Positions 7,000 through 13,441 of a DNA stretch of 25,337 nucleotides are shown one piece after another. Under the pieces are notes generated by a model. That model was not told the DNA's origin and made no database searches. It saw only the letters and a program-made list of their open reading frames with translations. The stretch's first letter is position 1. Each line of letters opens with the position of its first letter. Source of the DNA: a virus; the IMG/VR virus record IMGVR_UViG_3300009104_000114, positions 1-25,337 of that record; one strand, written 5' to 3'. A program made the position numbers and the translations under genes.

Positions 7000-8795
7000 G
7001 CCGCACCGCTGGCTTACGACCACCGATCGACGGGGCGATGGTGTACCCGGTCAGAACCGACGATGACGTCGCTGCGGCAATCGGCTGGCTCACCACCTGC
7101 CCGGGGATCGTCGCCGTCGACACCGAGACCGCCGGCGTCGGCTATCACGACGAGACCCGGCTGCTGCAGTTCGGCGACGCTCACATCGCCTGGGTCGTCG
7201 ACCCGCACCGCTACCCGGCGCTGCTGGAGATGCTGCTGTTCACCGAGGCGCCCCTCGTGTTCCACAACGGCGCCTTCGACGCCCTCCACCTGGGGCGCCT
7301 GGTCGACCCGGGCAACGTCGCCGACCACGCCGACCGAATCCTGGAGCGGGCGTCCGACACGCAGTTGCTCGGCCACCTCGTCGACCCGAGGGAGAAGGTC
7401 GACGGGGGACTGGGCACCAGCCTCAAGGGGCTGGCGGAGGCGCACGTCGATGCGGCGGCACCGGATGGCCAGAAAGCTCTGAAGCAACGCTTCGCCGAAC
7501 TGGGTCTGCGAGGCGCCGACGCCTGGGCCAACATCCCGGTGACCGACCCCACCTACCTGGTGTACGCCGGCGTGGACACTTTGCTCACGGCCAGGCTGTA
7601 CCCGATCCTGAAGGCCAAGGTCGACGAACTGAACCTGGGCCACCTCGCTGAGCTAGAGCATCGGGTCCAGCGGATCTGTACCCGCATGACGGCCGCCGGC
7701 ATCGAGGTCGACGCCGACTACGCCCGGGACCTGAGCGAAGATCTCGACCAGGAGCGACGGGCCGCTGAACGTCAGGCCGCCATGTTCGGCGTGGCCTCCA
7801 TCGGTTCACCCGCCCAGGTCGCCGAGGCGCTCAAGGTCCGAGGCGCCACCCTCACCGAGACCACCCCGACCGGGCAGGTCAAAGTCGACCGGACGGTGCT
7901 GGAGGGTCTCGACGATGACCTGGCCCGGGCGGTCCTCGCCGGAAAGGCCGCCGCCAAGGCCCGGACCACCTGGGTTGAGCCGATCATCGCCGCCGCCGAG
8001 GTCGACGGTCACCTCCATGCCCGCATTAGGACCCTCGCCGCCAGGACGGGCCGCAGCTCCATCACCGACCCGCCGCTGCAGCAGCTACCCGCTAACGACC
8101 ACCGCATCCGGTCGTGCCTCCTGGCCGGCGAGGGTCACACCTGGGCCAGCGTCGACTTCTCCAACATCGAGCTGCGGTGCCTGGCGGTCCTGTCCAGCGA
8201 GGAAGCGATGACCGCAGCGTTCCAGGCCGGCCAGGACCTCCACTCCACGATGGCGCAGCAGGTGTTCGGCGAAGTCACCCCCGAGACCAGGCGCCGCCAG
8301 AAGGGCCTGAGCTTCGGCGTCTGCTACGGCGGCGGAGTCCAGACCCTCGCCCGACAGACCGGGATCTCCGAGACCGAGGCCCGGGTGGCCATGGACCGCT
8401 TCGACCGATCGTTCCCTCGGATCAAGCGCTGGTCGTCGCAGCTCGTCGAGCGGGTGAAGTTCGGCGAGGGCGTCGTCATCACGCCGACAGGCCGGCGGGT
8501 GCCGGTCTCACGGGACCGGGCCTACCGGGCGATCTCGTACACGATCCAGGGGCTAGCGAGCGACATCTTCAAAGGCGCGCTGGTCGAGCTCGACGATGCC
8601 GGCCTGGGCGACTACATCCGCCTGCCGATCCATGACGAGGTGCTGTGCCGGCTCCCGCTGGGCCAGGAGGACGAGATAGCGGCGGCCATCGCCGAGACCA
8701 TGGCCGGCGAGCTGGGCAGTGTTCCGATCACGACCGACGCAGAAATCATTGGGCAGCGCTGGGGAGACAAGTACCGGACCGAGGTGTCCCCATGA
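6996..8795 (+). CDS. polA-like: Family A DNA polymerase with 3'-5' exonuclease
   Basis: A 599-residue phage DNA polymerase, lacking the 5'-3' exonuclease domain of bacterial Pol I. Exonuclease motifs are intact: Asp42-x-Glu44 in DTET, Asn91 to Asp95 in HNGAFD, and Tyr190-x3-Asp194. Polymerase motif A is DFSNIELR with Asp387, motif B is RQKGLSFGVCYG (Lys436, Phe440), and motif C is His546-Asp547-Glu548. Both catalytic centres therefore look functional. The start ATG overlaps the primase-helicase stop by 4 nt, so the two replication proteins are translationally coupled; ATG 7038 is a less favoured alternative. The HNH gene follows with the same ATGA overlap. Confidence 0.96.
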   Translation: MSRTAGLRPPIDGAMVYPVRTDDDVAAAIGWLTTCPGIVAVDTETAGVGYHDETRLLQFGDAHIAWVVDPHRYPALLEMLLFTEAPLVFHNGAFDALHLGRLVDPGNVADHADRILERASDTQLLGHLVDPREKVDGGLGTSLKGLAEAHVDAAAPDGQKALKQRFAELGLRGADAWANIPVTDPTYLVYAGVDTLLTARLYPILKAKVDELNLGHLAELEHRVQRICTRMTAAGIEVDADYARDLSEDLDQERRAAERQAAMFGVASIGSPAQVAEALKVRGATLTETTPTGQVKVDRTVLEGLDDDLARAVLAGKAAAKARTTWVEPIIAAAEVDGHLHARIRTLAARTGRSSITDPPLQQLPANDHRIRSCLLAGEGHTWASVDFSNIELRCLAVLSSEEAMTAAFQAGQDLHSTMAQQVFGEVTPETRRRQKGLSFGVCYGGGVQTLARQTGISETEARVAMDRFDRSFPRIKRWSSQLVERVKFGEGVVITPTGRRVPVSRDRAYRAISYTIQGLASDIFKGALVELDDAGLGDYIRLPIHDEVLCRLPLGQEDEIAAAIAETMAGELGSVPITTDAEIIGQRWGDKYRTEVSP

Positions 8796-9334
8796 CGATC
8801 ACTCCGCCCTCCGAGGTCCCGTTGGCCATCCGGCTCTGGGCCCGGGTCCAGCCCTTCGACGTCCGGGACAGTTCGGCCTGCGCCGACTTCATGGGCCACC
8901 GGACCCCGGCCGGCTACGGGACGCTGCATGACCCGGAGACCGGCCAGACGCTGTACGCCCACCGAGCGATGTGGTCCGAGGTCCACAAGCGGGAGATCCC
9001 TGAGGGTCACGTGATCCATCACACCTGCGCCAGGCCGTCCTGCGTACGCCCGGGGCATCTCGAATGTGTCAGCACCGCCGAGCATGGACCGATGGCGGCC
9101 CACAGTGGCCGGGCCCGGGTCCTACCGCCGCTGAACGACGCCGACGCCCTGGCCATCCGGGTGATGTACGACACCGGCAGGTGGTCGCAGGGCGACATCA
9201 GCAGGCTCTTCTTCGATGGCTCGGGTGCCGGCCAGCCGGCGGTGCAGCGAATCGTCACGGGCCAGACGTACAAGAAGGCCGGTGGTCCGATCGTCACCCG
9301 AGGGCGAGGCACCCGCCCGAAGCGGCGCCGGTAA
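8792..9334 (+). CDS. HNH endonuclease, homing-type
   Basis: A 180-residue protein with an HNH_3-type core: His76-His77-x-Cys79, Cys84, and His89-Leu90 within the pattern HHTCARPSCVRPGHL. Residues about 115-165 (DALAIRVMYDTGRWSQGDIS) resemble a small helix-turn-helix used for DNA recognition, as in free-standing phage homing endonucleases. The basic tail RGTRPKRRR also suggests DNA binding. It is overlapped with the polymerase stop (ATGA) and with the next gene (TAATG), so it is embedded in the replication operon rather than being an obvious insertion. An upstream in-frame start at 8645 lies in the polymerase gene and is rejected. Confidence 0.85.
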   Translation: MTITPPSEVPLAIRLWARVQPFDVRDSSACADFMGHRTPAGYGTLHDPETGQTLYAHRAMWSEVHKREIPEGHVIHHTCARPSCVRPGHLECVSTAEHGPMAAHSGRARVLPPLNDADALAIRVMYDTGRWSQGDISRLFFDGSGAGQPAVQRIVTGQTYKKAGGPIVTRGRGTRPKRRR

Positions 9335-9633
9335 TGAAGTCCGCCGACCGTCTGCTGTTTCATCAGCTCGAGGACCTGGAGGCCACCATCACCCACCTCC
9401 GGCGGGTGTTCCCCGAGGCCATCAGGTCCGCCGAGGACGCTATGCCGAGGCCCCCGACCGGGGTGCCGGTCCGCAGTTCGACGATCAGCGACCCGACCGC
9501 CAGCCTGGCGCTCGACCCACGTCGGCGTGCCCGGGCCCACAACGTGAAGATGGCCCGCCGGCGGGTCAAGGGGGCCCTGGTGGCGCTCAGGGAGGCTCTA
9601 GCGCACGCCGCGCTGGCCGCCGACAGGGGCTGA
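9334..9633 (+). CDS. Small helical protein, unknown function
   Basis: A 99-residue protein that I do not recognise with certainty. It is mainly predicted helix, with a leucine-spaced N-terminal helix (residues 4-30) and a basic C-terminal helix from about residue 68 (RRRARAHNVK), separated by a Pro/Ser/Thr-rich linker. No cysteines, signal peptide or membrane segment are seen. It starts by TAATG overlap with the HNH gene and ends the replication operon, 171 nt before the sigma-like gene. A role as a replication accessory or DNA-binding protein is only a guess from context. Confidence 0.72.
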   Translation: MKSADRLLFHQLEDLEATITHLRRVFPEAIRSAEDAMPRPPTGVPVRSSTISDPTASLALDPRRRARAHNVKMARRRVKGALVALREALAHAALAADRG

Positions 9634-9680
9634 TTGCCCCGTCACCTTCCGGGGGACGAATAACCGCCCCGGGATGCGTA

Positions 9681-9706
9681 GGCACACATTCTCGAAAATC
9701 TGTGCC
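9681..9706. promoter_or_regulatory. 26-bp palindromic operator-like site
   Basis: Left arm GGCACA and right arm TGTGCC flank a core centred on TCGA; 11 of 13 base pairs are symmetric, with mismatches only at the 9687/9700 and 9691/9696 pairs. It lies about 100 nt upstream of the sigma-like gene. The length and symmetry suit a dimeric repressor or activator. The right half recurs at 34-47 upstream of the integrase. No T-run follows it, so a terminator is unlikely. Confidence 0.55.
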
Positions 9707-9752
9707 TGAGATCCGCGAAGGGCACGCGCCGCCGCGCGTAGACTCATGTTTG

Positions 9753-9770
9753 CCGGGTGGGCTGACCCGG
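9753..9770 (+). other. Leader hairpin upstream of the sigma-like gene
   Basis: CCGGGT (9753-9758) pairs with ACCCGG (9765-9770) across a GGGCTG loop. A possible -10 hexamer TAGACT at 9739-9744 lies just before it, but no convincing -35 is seen. The rest of the 9634-9804 gap holds the operator-like site and nothing else I can support. Confidence 0.3.
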
Positions 9771-9804
9771 TGACCAGATCAGCGATTCGCAAAGGCGACA
9801 CCGA

Positions 9805-10560
9805 ATGACTTTCACCGACGACAACCCCTCAGCCCTCGACGGCGTCTTCATGGATTACCCGGACCGTGAGACCGAGCGCTACTGCCAGTCCCAGGCCAGG
9901 CGCCGAGCCCGGCAGAAGGGCCTGAACCGGGAGGACGAGCGAGCACTCTCCAACGCCATCCTCGGCGTGGTCATGGCCTGTCAGGCCGAGACACCCGCCG
10001 GGCCCGACTACCGGAAGCGGTGGCAAGGCCTGTGTAAGACGAGGCTCCGGCGCCTACGGGACGTCCTGCCCGAGATCATCACCCGGCCCGGCTACAACCT
10101 CACGGCCTGGGACGACCGGCAGATCACCGGCGCTCACGCCGCCGCCGCTGCTGAGCTAGAAGGCCAGGCCGTCCGGCCCGATGAGATCAAAGACCGGGCC
10201 AAGGTCATCTACACCCTTGGCGGCGGGTCGGCATCGGTGTTCGAGATGGCCAACGGTCAGATGGTGTGGCTCGAGGCCAACGAAGTCGAGTCGCCGGGGG
10301 TAAAGACGTGGGCCGACGTTGCCGACCGCCTCGTCGACGTCGAGGACCAGGCCATCCGGAACACCAGCAGCGAACGGGCGGACCTGGACCTCGCCACCAG
10401 CGGACTGACCGACCGTCAGAAGCTGGTCGCCGAGTTCCTCAAGAGAGGCGACACCCAGGCCGAGATCGCCCAGCGCCTGCGGCGCTCCAAGTCGACGATC
10501 AGCGCCGAGGTGGCAGCGATCAAGGCGTGGCTGACCGGCCAGGGGGTCGAGTCGTCGTGA
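9805..10560 (+). CDS. Sigma-factor-like transcription regulator
   Basis: A 251-residue protein with a clear C-terminal region-4-type helix-turn-helix at about residues 201-243: LTDRQKLVAEFLKRG, then TQAEIAQRL, then SKSTIS. The N-terminal part (about residues 40-90) contains DERALSNAILGVVMAC and RKRWQGLCKTRLRRLRDVL, which is reminiscent of sigma region 2. The middle (about 100-195) is longer than the linker of a minimal ECF sigma. I call it sigma-like rather than a proven sigma; an ArpU/RinA-type activator is an alternative. ATG 9805 has only a weak AAAGG upstream. Its control region has the 26-bp palindrome but none of the GAAC-N14-CTCCGAC sites, which is what is expected if it acts above that regulon. 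Confidence 0.6.
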   Translation: MTFTDDNPSALDGVFMDYPDRETERYCQSQARRRARQKGLNREDERALSNAILGVVMACQAETPAGPDYRKRWQGLCKTRLRRLRDVLPEIITRPGYNLTAWDDRQITGAHAAAAAELEGQAVRPDEIKDRAKVIYTLGGGSASVFEMANGQMVWLEANEVESPGVKTWADVADRLVDVEDQAIRNTSSERADLDLATSGLTDRQKLVAEFLKRGDTQAEIAQRLRRSKSTISAEVAAIKAWLTGQGVESS

Positions 10561-10580
10561 ATGAACAAGGGGAGGACACC

Positions 10581-11726
10581 ATGACCAAGGAGACCACCGG
10601 CGAGTTCCAAGCGCCGGAGTCCGCCACCATCGACCCGGACGGCTGGGAGGTGCGCCACAGGCACAACCCGTTCGCCGATCCGAAGATCAAGATGACCCGG
10701 GGCGTCCGGCAGCTGCTCAACCTGATCGACGCCGCCGGCCCCAACGGGCTCCTCATGGTCGGCGATGCGAACCTGGGCCGGGTCCTGGCCTGGCATCTCC
10801 AGAGGTCCCAGGAGATCCCGATGGGCAAGGAGTCCCGGTGGCGGACCATCGGCCGCACCGCCCGCACCCTGTCGGAGCGGGGATTCATCGAGATCAACTG
10901 CACCAAGACCGACGACACCCTCGGACGAGGTGAGAAGGCCGGCACCGCTTGGTGGCTCACCCTCAAGCCGCTGGGCCGGAAAGTCCTCGTGTCCACTCCC
11001 GCCGAGACCATCCCGAACCCTGGCCGGCAGGCATGGACGTTCACCACGGGAACTCTGCACGGCGCAGCGATAAGGGCCCACGAGCTACGTCCCGAGGGGT
11101 ACGGCCTCGCCGAGACCACGTACGACGGCCTCACCTCCTGGCCCGATGAGCAGGTGACCATGCAGATGAATCGGGCACCATCGGACCGCGAACAGACCAT
11201 CGTGATGCGGCTAGGAACCGCCATCGACGGTGCGGGACCGCTGAGCGATTACTACGACCGCTGGCTGGGTGGGAAGAAGCCGACCCGCGACCGGGCCCAG
11301 AAGGAGGTGGCCTACCTGGCGGCCTTCGTCGTTGAGAGCCGGATGACACCTGACCCCAAGAAGGTCCAGGACGTGTCGGCGGCGCTCATGTTCCTGTCCG
11401 AGGCCGACCTACTGGCCACCCGCCGCTGGCTATTCGACCTCGGTGGCCCCGAACTCCAGGCGACGATGACCGACCGAATGATGACCGACCCTGGCGGCCT
11501 GAAGCCGTGGCAGTGGGTCTCGGGCACCCTCGATGAGATGTGGGCCACCTGCTGGAAGGGCAACGCCCACGGCCCGGACCGACGGTGGGCGCTGCGTCAG
11601 ATCCGCCGGCTAGCCGTCGCCGCCGTCCAGGCATCGCTCGACCTGGACCACGACCTGGTGGTCTACGCCGCCACGGGCAGCGAGATGGCTGAAAAGACCA
11701 GGGAGCGGGAAGCCCGCGAGACCTAG
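10581..11726 (+). CDS. Winged-helix DNA-binding protein, unknown role
   Basis: A 381-residue protein of no certain family. Residues about 38-135 look like a winged helix-turn-helix: a helix at GVRQLLNLID, a recognition-type helix at RTARTLSERGFIEI, and a wing ending in AWWLTLKPLGRKV. The larger C-terminal part is helical, with no catalytic motif seen. Such an arrangement is common in phage replication initiators and in regulators; either is possible here. ATG 10581 is chosen because GGGGAGG lies 5 nt upstream; GTG 10557, overlapping the sigma-like stop (GTGA), would add eight residues in frame. It is co-transcribed with the sigma-like gene and followed by a strong hairpin. Confidence 0.72.
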   Translation: MTKETTGEFQAPESATIDPDGWEVRHRHNPFADPKIKMTRGVRQLLNLIDAAGPNGLLMVGDANLGRVLAWHLQRSQEIPMGKESRWRTIGRTARTLSERGFIEINCTKTDDTLGRGEKAGTAWWLTLKPLGRKVLVSTPAETIPNPGRQAWTFTTGTLHGAAIRAHELRPEGYGLAETTYDGLTSWPDEQVTMQMNRAPSDREQTIVMRLGTAIDGAGPLSDYYDRWLGGKKPTRDRAQKEVAYLAAFVVESRMTPDPKKVQDVSAALMFLSEADLLATRRWLFDLGGPELQATMTDRMMTDPGGLKPWQWVSGTLDEMWATCWKGNAHGPDRRWALRQIRRLAVAAVQASLDLDHDLVVYAATGSEMAEKTREREARET

Positions 11727-11728
11727 GA

Positions 11729-11768
11729 AGGTCGGCCGGGACGGGCAGCCCTCCGTCCTGGCCGATCT
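11729..11768 (+). terminator. Rho-independent terminator of the regulatory operon
   Basis: A 16-bp stem pairs 11729-11744 with 11753-11768, with two G-U pairs and an 8-nt loop (GCAGCCCT). The following sequence, CCTTATTG, has only a short T-rich tract. It begins 3 nt after the stop codon of the winged-helix gene and directly precedes promoter P5. Confidence 0.75.
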
Positions 11769-11775
11769 CCTTATT

Positions 11776-11800
11776 GAACTCGAAACGGCCAACCTCCGAC
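11776..11800 (+). promoter_or_regulatory. ECF-type promoter P5 (HNH gene)
   Basis: GAAC at 11776-11779, 14 nt, CTCCGAC at 11794-11800, starting 8 nt after the 11729-11768 terminator stem. The HNH start at 11890 is about 80 nt downstream, giving the longest leader of the six predicted transcripts. Confidence 0.72.
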
Positions 11801-11889
11801 TGAGACCTACGTACTTCAGCCCGGTCGAGTGCGGCGTCAGCTGGCCCATGTCGGAGCGGCCCGCTCGACCTCCTCGTGAAGGGGAACTC

Positions 11890-12264
11890 ATGGCTCTATC
11901 GAAGCCCTGCATCATCTGCGAACGCATCACCAGGCCAGGCCTCACCAGGTGCGACACCTGCAACCGAAAGGCCCGCCGCATCTGGGACGCCGGGGCGGTC
12001 GCTAACCGACGAGCCCGACTGCGCGAAGGGGGAGGGGGGTCAGCCCGCCTACGCCGCGCCCTGAACACCCGGAGGTCCGGAACCTGCGCCCGGTGTGGCA
12101 TCGACTACTCGAGCGACTTCCTGAAGGTCGACCACGTCCAGCCGCTCTCGCTCGGGGGCGGGGACGATCCCGAGAACTTGCAGGTGTTGTGCGACCCCTG
12201 CCACCGGGCCAAGTCGGAGCGTGAAACCCGGGAGCGTGCCGCCATCGCCCGGAATGACCGGTAA
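11890..12264 (+). CDS. HNH endonuclease, McrA-like
   Basis: A 124-residue protein with two zinc sites. The N-terminal knuckle is Cys7-x2-Cys10 with Cys21-x2-Cys24. The HNH core has Cys66-x2-Cys69, Asp81-His82 in KVDHVQPLSLGGG, Asn96, and Cys101-x2-Cys104-His105. Phage HNH proteins of this kind often lie near the terminase genes, and several are needed for efficient packaging cleavage, but here two methyltransferases intervene before terS. ATG 11890 follows GAAGGGG and is preferred over ATG 11848, which has no Shine-Dalgarno. It stands alone between promoter P5 and a T-run terminator, so it is a second one-gene cassette. Confidence 0.88.
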   Translation: MALSKPCIICERITRPGLTRCDTCNRKARRIWDAGAVANRRARLREGGGGSARLRRALNTRRSGTCARCGIDYSSDFLKVDHVQPLSLGGGDDPENLQVLCDPCHRAKSERETRERAAIARNDR

Positions 12265-12337
12265 AGGCCCCTCCTGGGGCGGGGCCGGCCGAAAGTTCCC
12301 AGACCGGCCGGTTCCTAGGCGGGCGACTGGGCACCAC

Positions 12338-12366
12338 AAACGCGATCCGGGTCGCTTTCGTTTTTT
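12338..12366 (+). terminator. Probable terminator of the HNH gene
   Basis: AAA-(C)-GCGA pairs with TCGC-TTT around a TCCGGG loop, with one bulged C, and is followed by CG and a run of six T residues (12361-12366), the longest T-run in the window's non-coding DNA. The stem is weak, so termination efficiency is uncertain. Confidence 0.55.
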
Positions 12367-12383
12367 GACCTGAACTGGTTTGG

Positions 12384-12427
12384 CCACCGGTTCCCGAACC
12401 CCGCCCCGGTTCCCGAACCCCCGGTGG
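12384..12427. repeat. Tandem palindromic repeats, operator- or iteron-like
   Basis: CCGGTTCCCGAACCCC occurs twice, at 12387-12402 and 12406-12421, 19 bp apart. Each copy contains GGTTC-CC-GAACC, a dyad with 5-bp arms. The pair is enclosed by a longer inverted repeat, CCACCGG at 12384-12390 and CCGGTGG at 12421-12427. The element is thus both directly repeated and symmetric overall. Its binding protein is unknown. Confidence 0.7.
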
Positions 12428-12448
12428 TCCAGACTCTCAAGGCCTGGC

Positions 12449-12501
12449 CTGCGAAGCCACCGGGGGCTCAACCCCCACGCAGAACGACCCCCCGAAGGGG
12501 G
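12449..12501 (+). other. Nested RNA hairpins
   Basis: CTGCG (12449-12453) pairs with CGCAG (12478-12482), enclosing a hairpin GGGGG-CTCAA-CCCCC (12462-12476). A further hairpin CCCCC-GAA-GGGGG occupies 12489-12501. The T-arm-like look of the first hairpin does not extend to a full tRNA. It may belong to a structured RNA or act as a transcription barrier; this is unproven. Confidence 0.4.
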
Positions 12502-12668
12502 CCGCTCGAGGTACCGGGGCCGGCCGATCCGAGGATGGGTGTCGCTCCTGCGATGGGCTGCCCCGGCAACCGGAACCTACCGGCGAACCGCCAGCGACTC
12601 GTGTCGTCCAAGTCATCCGTGATCCAGATGCCTGTCCGCCCTGGTCACCTGTTGTCCAGATCAACTCT

Positions 12669-12693
12669 GGACGCCGGGCGCCTCGCCTCCGAC
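12669..12693 (+). promoter_or_regulatory. ECF-type promoter P6 (methyltransferases)
   Basis: GGAC at 12669-12672 (the only one of six with GGAC instead of GAAC), 14 nt, then CTCCGAC at 12687-12693. The -35 element lies in the right arm of the hairpin at 12654-12672. The methyltransferase ATG begins 11 nt after the -10 element, the same distance as at P1. Confidence 0.65.
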
Positions 12694-12703
12694 TGGAAGA
12701 GCC

Positions 12704-13441
12704 ATGGCGCCCGAGCCGATCTACGAGACCGACCGAGCGACCCTCTACTGCGCCGACGCCCTCGACGTGCTGCCAGCCATCCCGGCCAGCGCCGTCGACC
12801 TCCTGGTAACCGACCCGCCCTACGGGGTGGAGTTCCGATCCAACATGAGGAAGGCCACGCCCAGGTTCGATGCCATCGCCGGCGACGACTCGACCGACGT
12901 CGGTGAGCTAGTCGTTGCAGCGTCGCTGCGCTGCCTACGGAAGCACCGGCACCTCTACGTGTTCGGCCCGTTCGAGGACGCCCTCGTCGCCATGGCCGGC
13001 GTGACCCGTCCGGTCGGCCTGATCTGGGACAAGGGCAAACTCGGGATGGGGGACCTCACCCTGCCCTACGGGCCGAGCTGGGAGCCCATCTTCTTCGCCA
13101 CCTTGTCGCCTAGTCCCAAGGGCAACGGCCTCGGCGAGCCGGGGCGCCTGGCCGCCAGCCTTCGCCGGGGATCGGTGCTGCGGTACAACCGCCGCTGCGC
13201 CACGAAGTACCGGCACCCCACCGAGAAGCCCGTCGAGCTACTGCGGGCGCTCATCGAGTGTTCCTCACTACCAGGCGAGACCGTCCTGGACCCGTTCGCC
13301 GGGTCCGGGTCGACCCTGGTCGCCGCCGTCCTGGCCGGCCGCCGAGCCATCGGCGTCGAACTCAACGAGGAGTACGCCGACCTGTCTGCCGAGCGCCTCG
13401 CCGCAGCGGAGACCCTCGCCGATCAACTCGACGGGGCGTGA
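12704..13441 (+). CDS. Beta-class DNA methyltransferase (N4-cytosine or N6-adenine)
   Basis: A 245-residue S-adenosylmethionine-dependent methyltransferase that would modify phage DNA, typically to evade host restriction. The catalytic motif DPPY is at residues 37-40 and the cofactor motif DPFAGSGS begins at Asp196; this order (catalytic before cofactor) is that of beta-class enzymes. HPTEKP, a family signature, lies between them. No partner restriction endonuclease gene is recognisable, so it is probably an orphan enzyme. The target sequence cannot be read from the protein. The stop overlaps the start of the second methyltransferase (GTGA), so the pair is co-expressed from P6. Confidence 0.93.
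   Translation: MAPEPIYETDRATLYCADALDVLPAIPASAVDLLVTDPPYGVEFRSNMRKATPRFDAIAGDDSTDVGELVVAASLRCLRKHRHLYVFGPFEDALVAMAGVTRPVGLIWDKGKLGMGDLTLPYGPSWEPIFFATLSPSPKGNGLGEPGRLAASLRRGSVLRYNRRCATKYRHPTEKPVELLRALIECSSLPGETVLDPFAGSGSTLVAAVLAGRRAIGVELNEEYADLSAERLAAAETLADQLDGA

Larger units (their letters stand above)
12265..12703. other. 439-nt non-coding, highly structured region
   Basis: No convincing gene is present; the forward open frames from 12380 and 12424 give low-complexity Pro/Arg-rich products without a Shine-Dalgarno. The stretch holds a small GCCCC/GGGGC hairpin (12267-12280), the inverted repeat CCGGCCG/CGGCCGG (12285-12311), a T-run terminator near 12366, a double palindrome (12384-12427), nested hairpins (12449-12501), a perfect hairpin GTCCAGA-TCAAC-TCTGGAC (12654-12672) and promoter P6. 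A small RNA, an origin or a replication/packaging signal are all possible. Confidence 0.6.

Noticed and set aside
9739-9744. TAGACT as a -10 for the sigma-like gene
   Set aside because: A reasonable hexamer but no -35 at 16-18 nt; noted only as a weak possibility.
12427-12487. tRNA-like fold with a GGGGG/CCCCC arm
   Set aside because: The loop is 5 nt and lacks TTC; no acceptor, D-arm or anticodon stem set can be built around it.
12572-12598. GGAAC with CGAC 18 nt later in the non-coding stretch
   Set aside because: Spacing and the CTC of the -10 element do not match the six clear sites, and no gene starts nearby.
12380-12906. Forward open frames starting at 12380 and 12424
   Set aside because: Pro/Arg-rich low-complexity products, no Shine-Dalgarno, and the second overlaps a clear methyltransferase gene in another frame.
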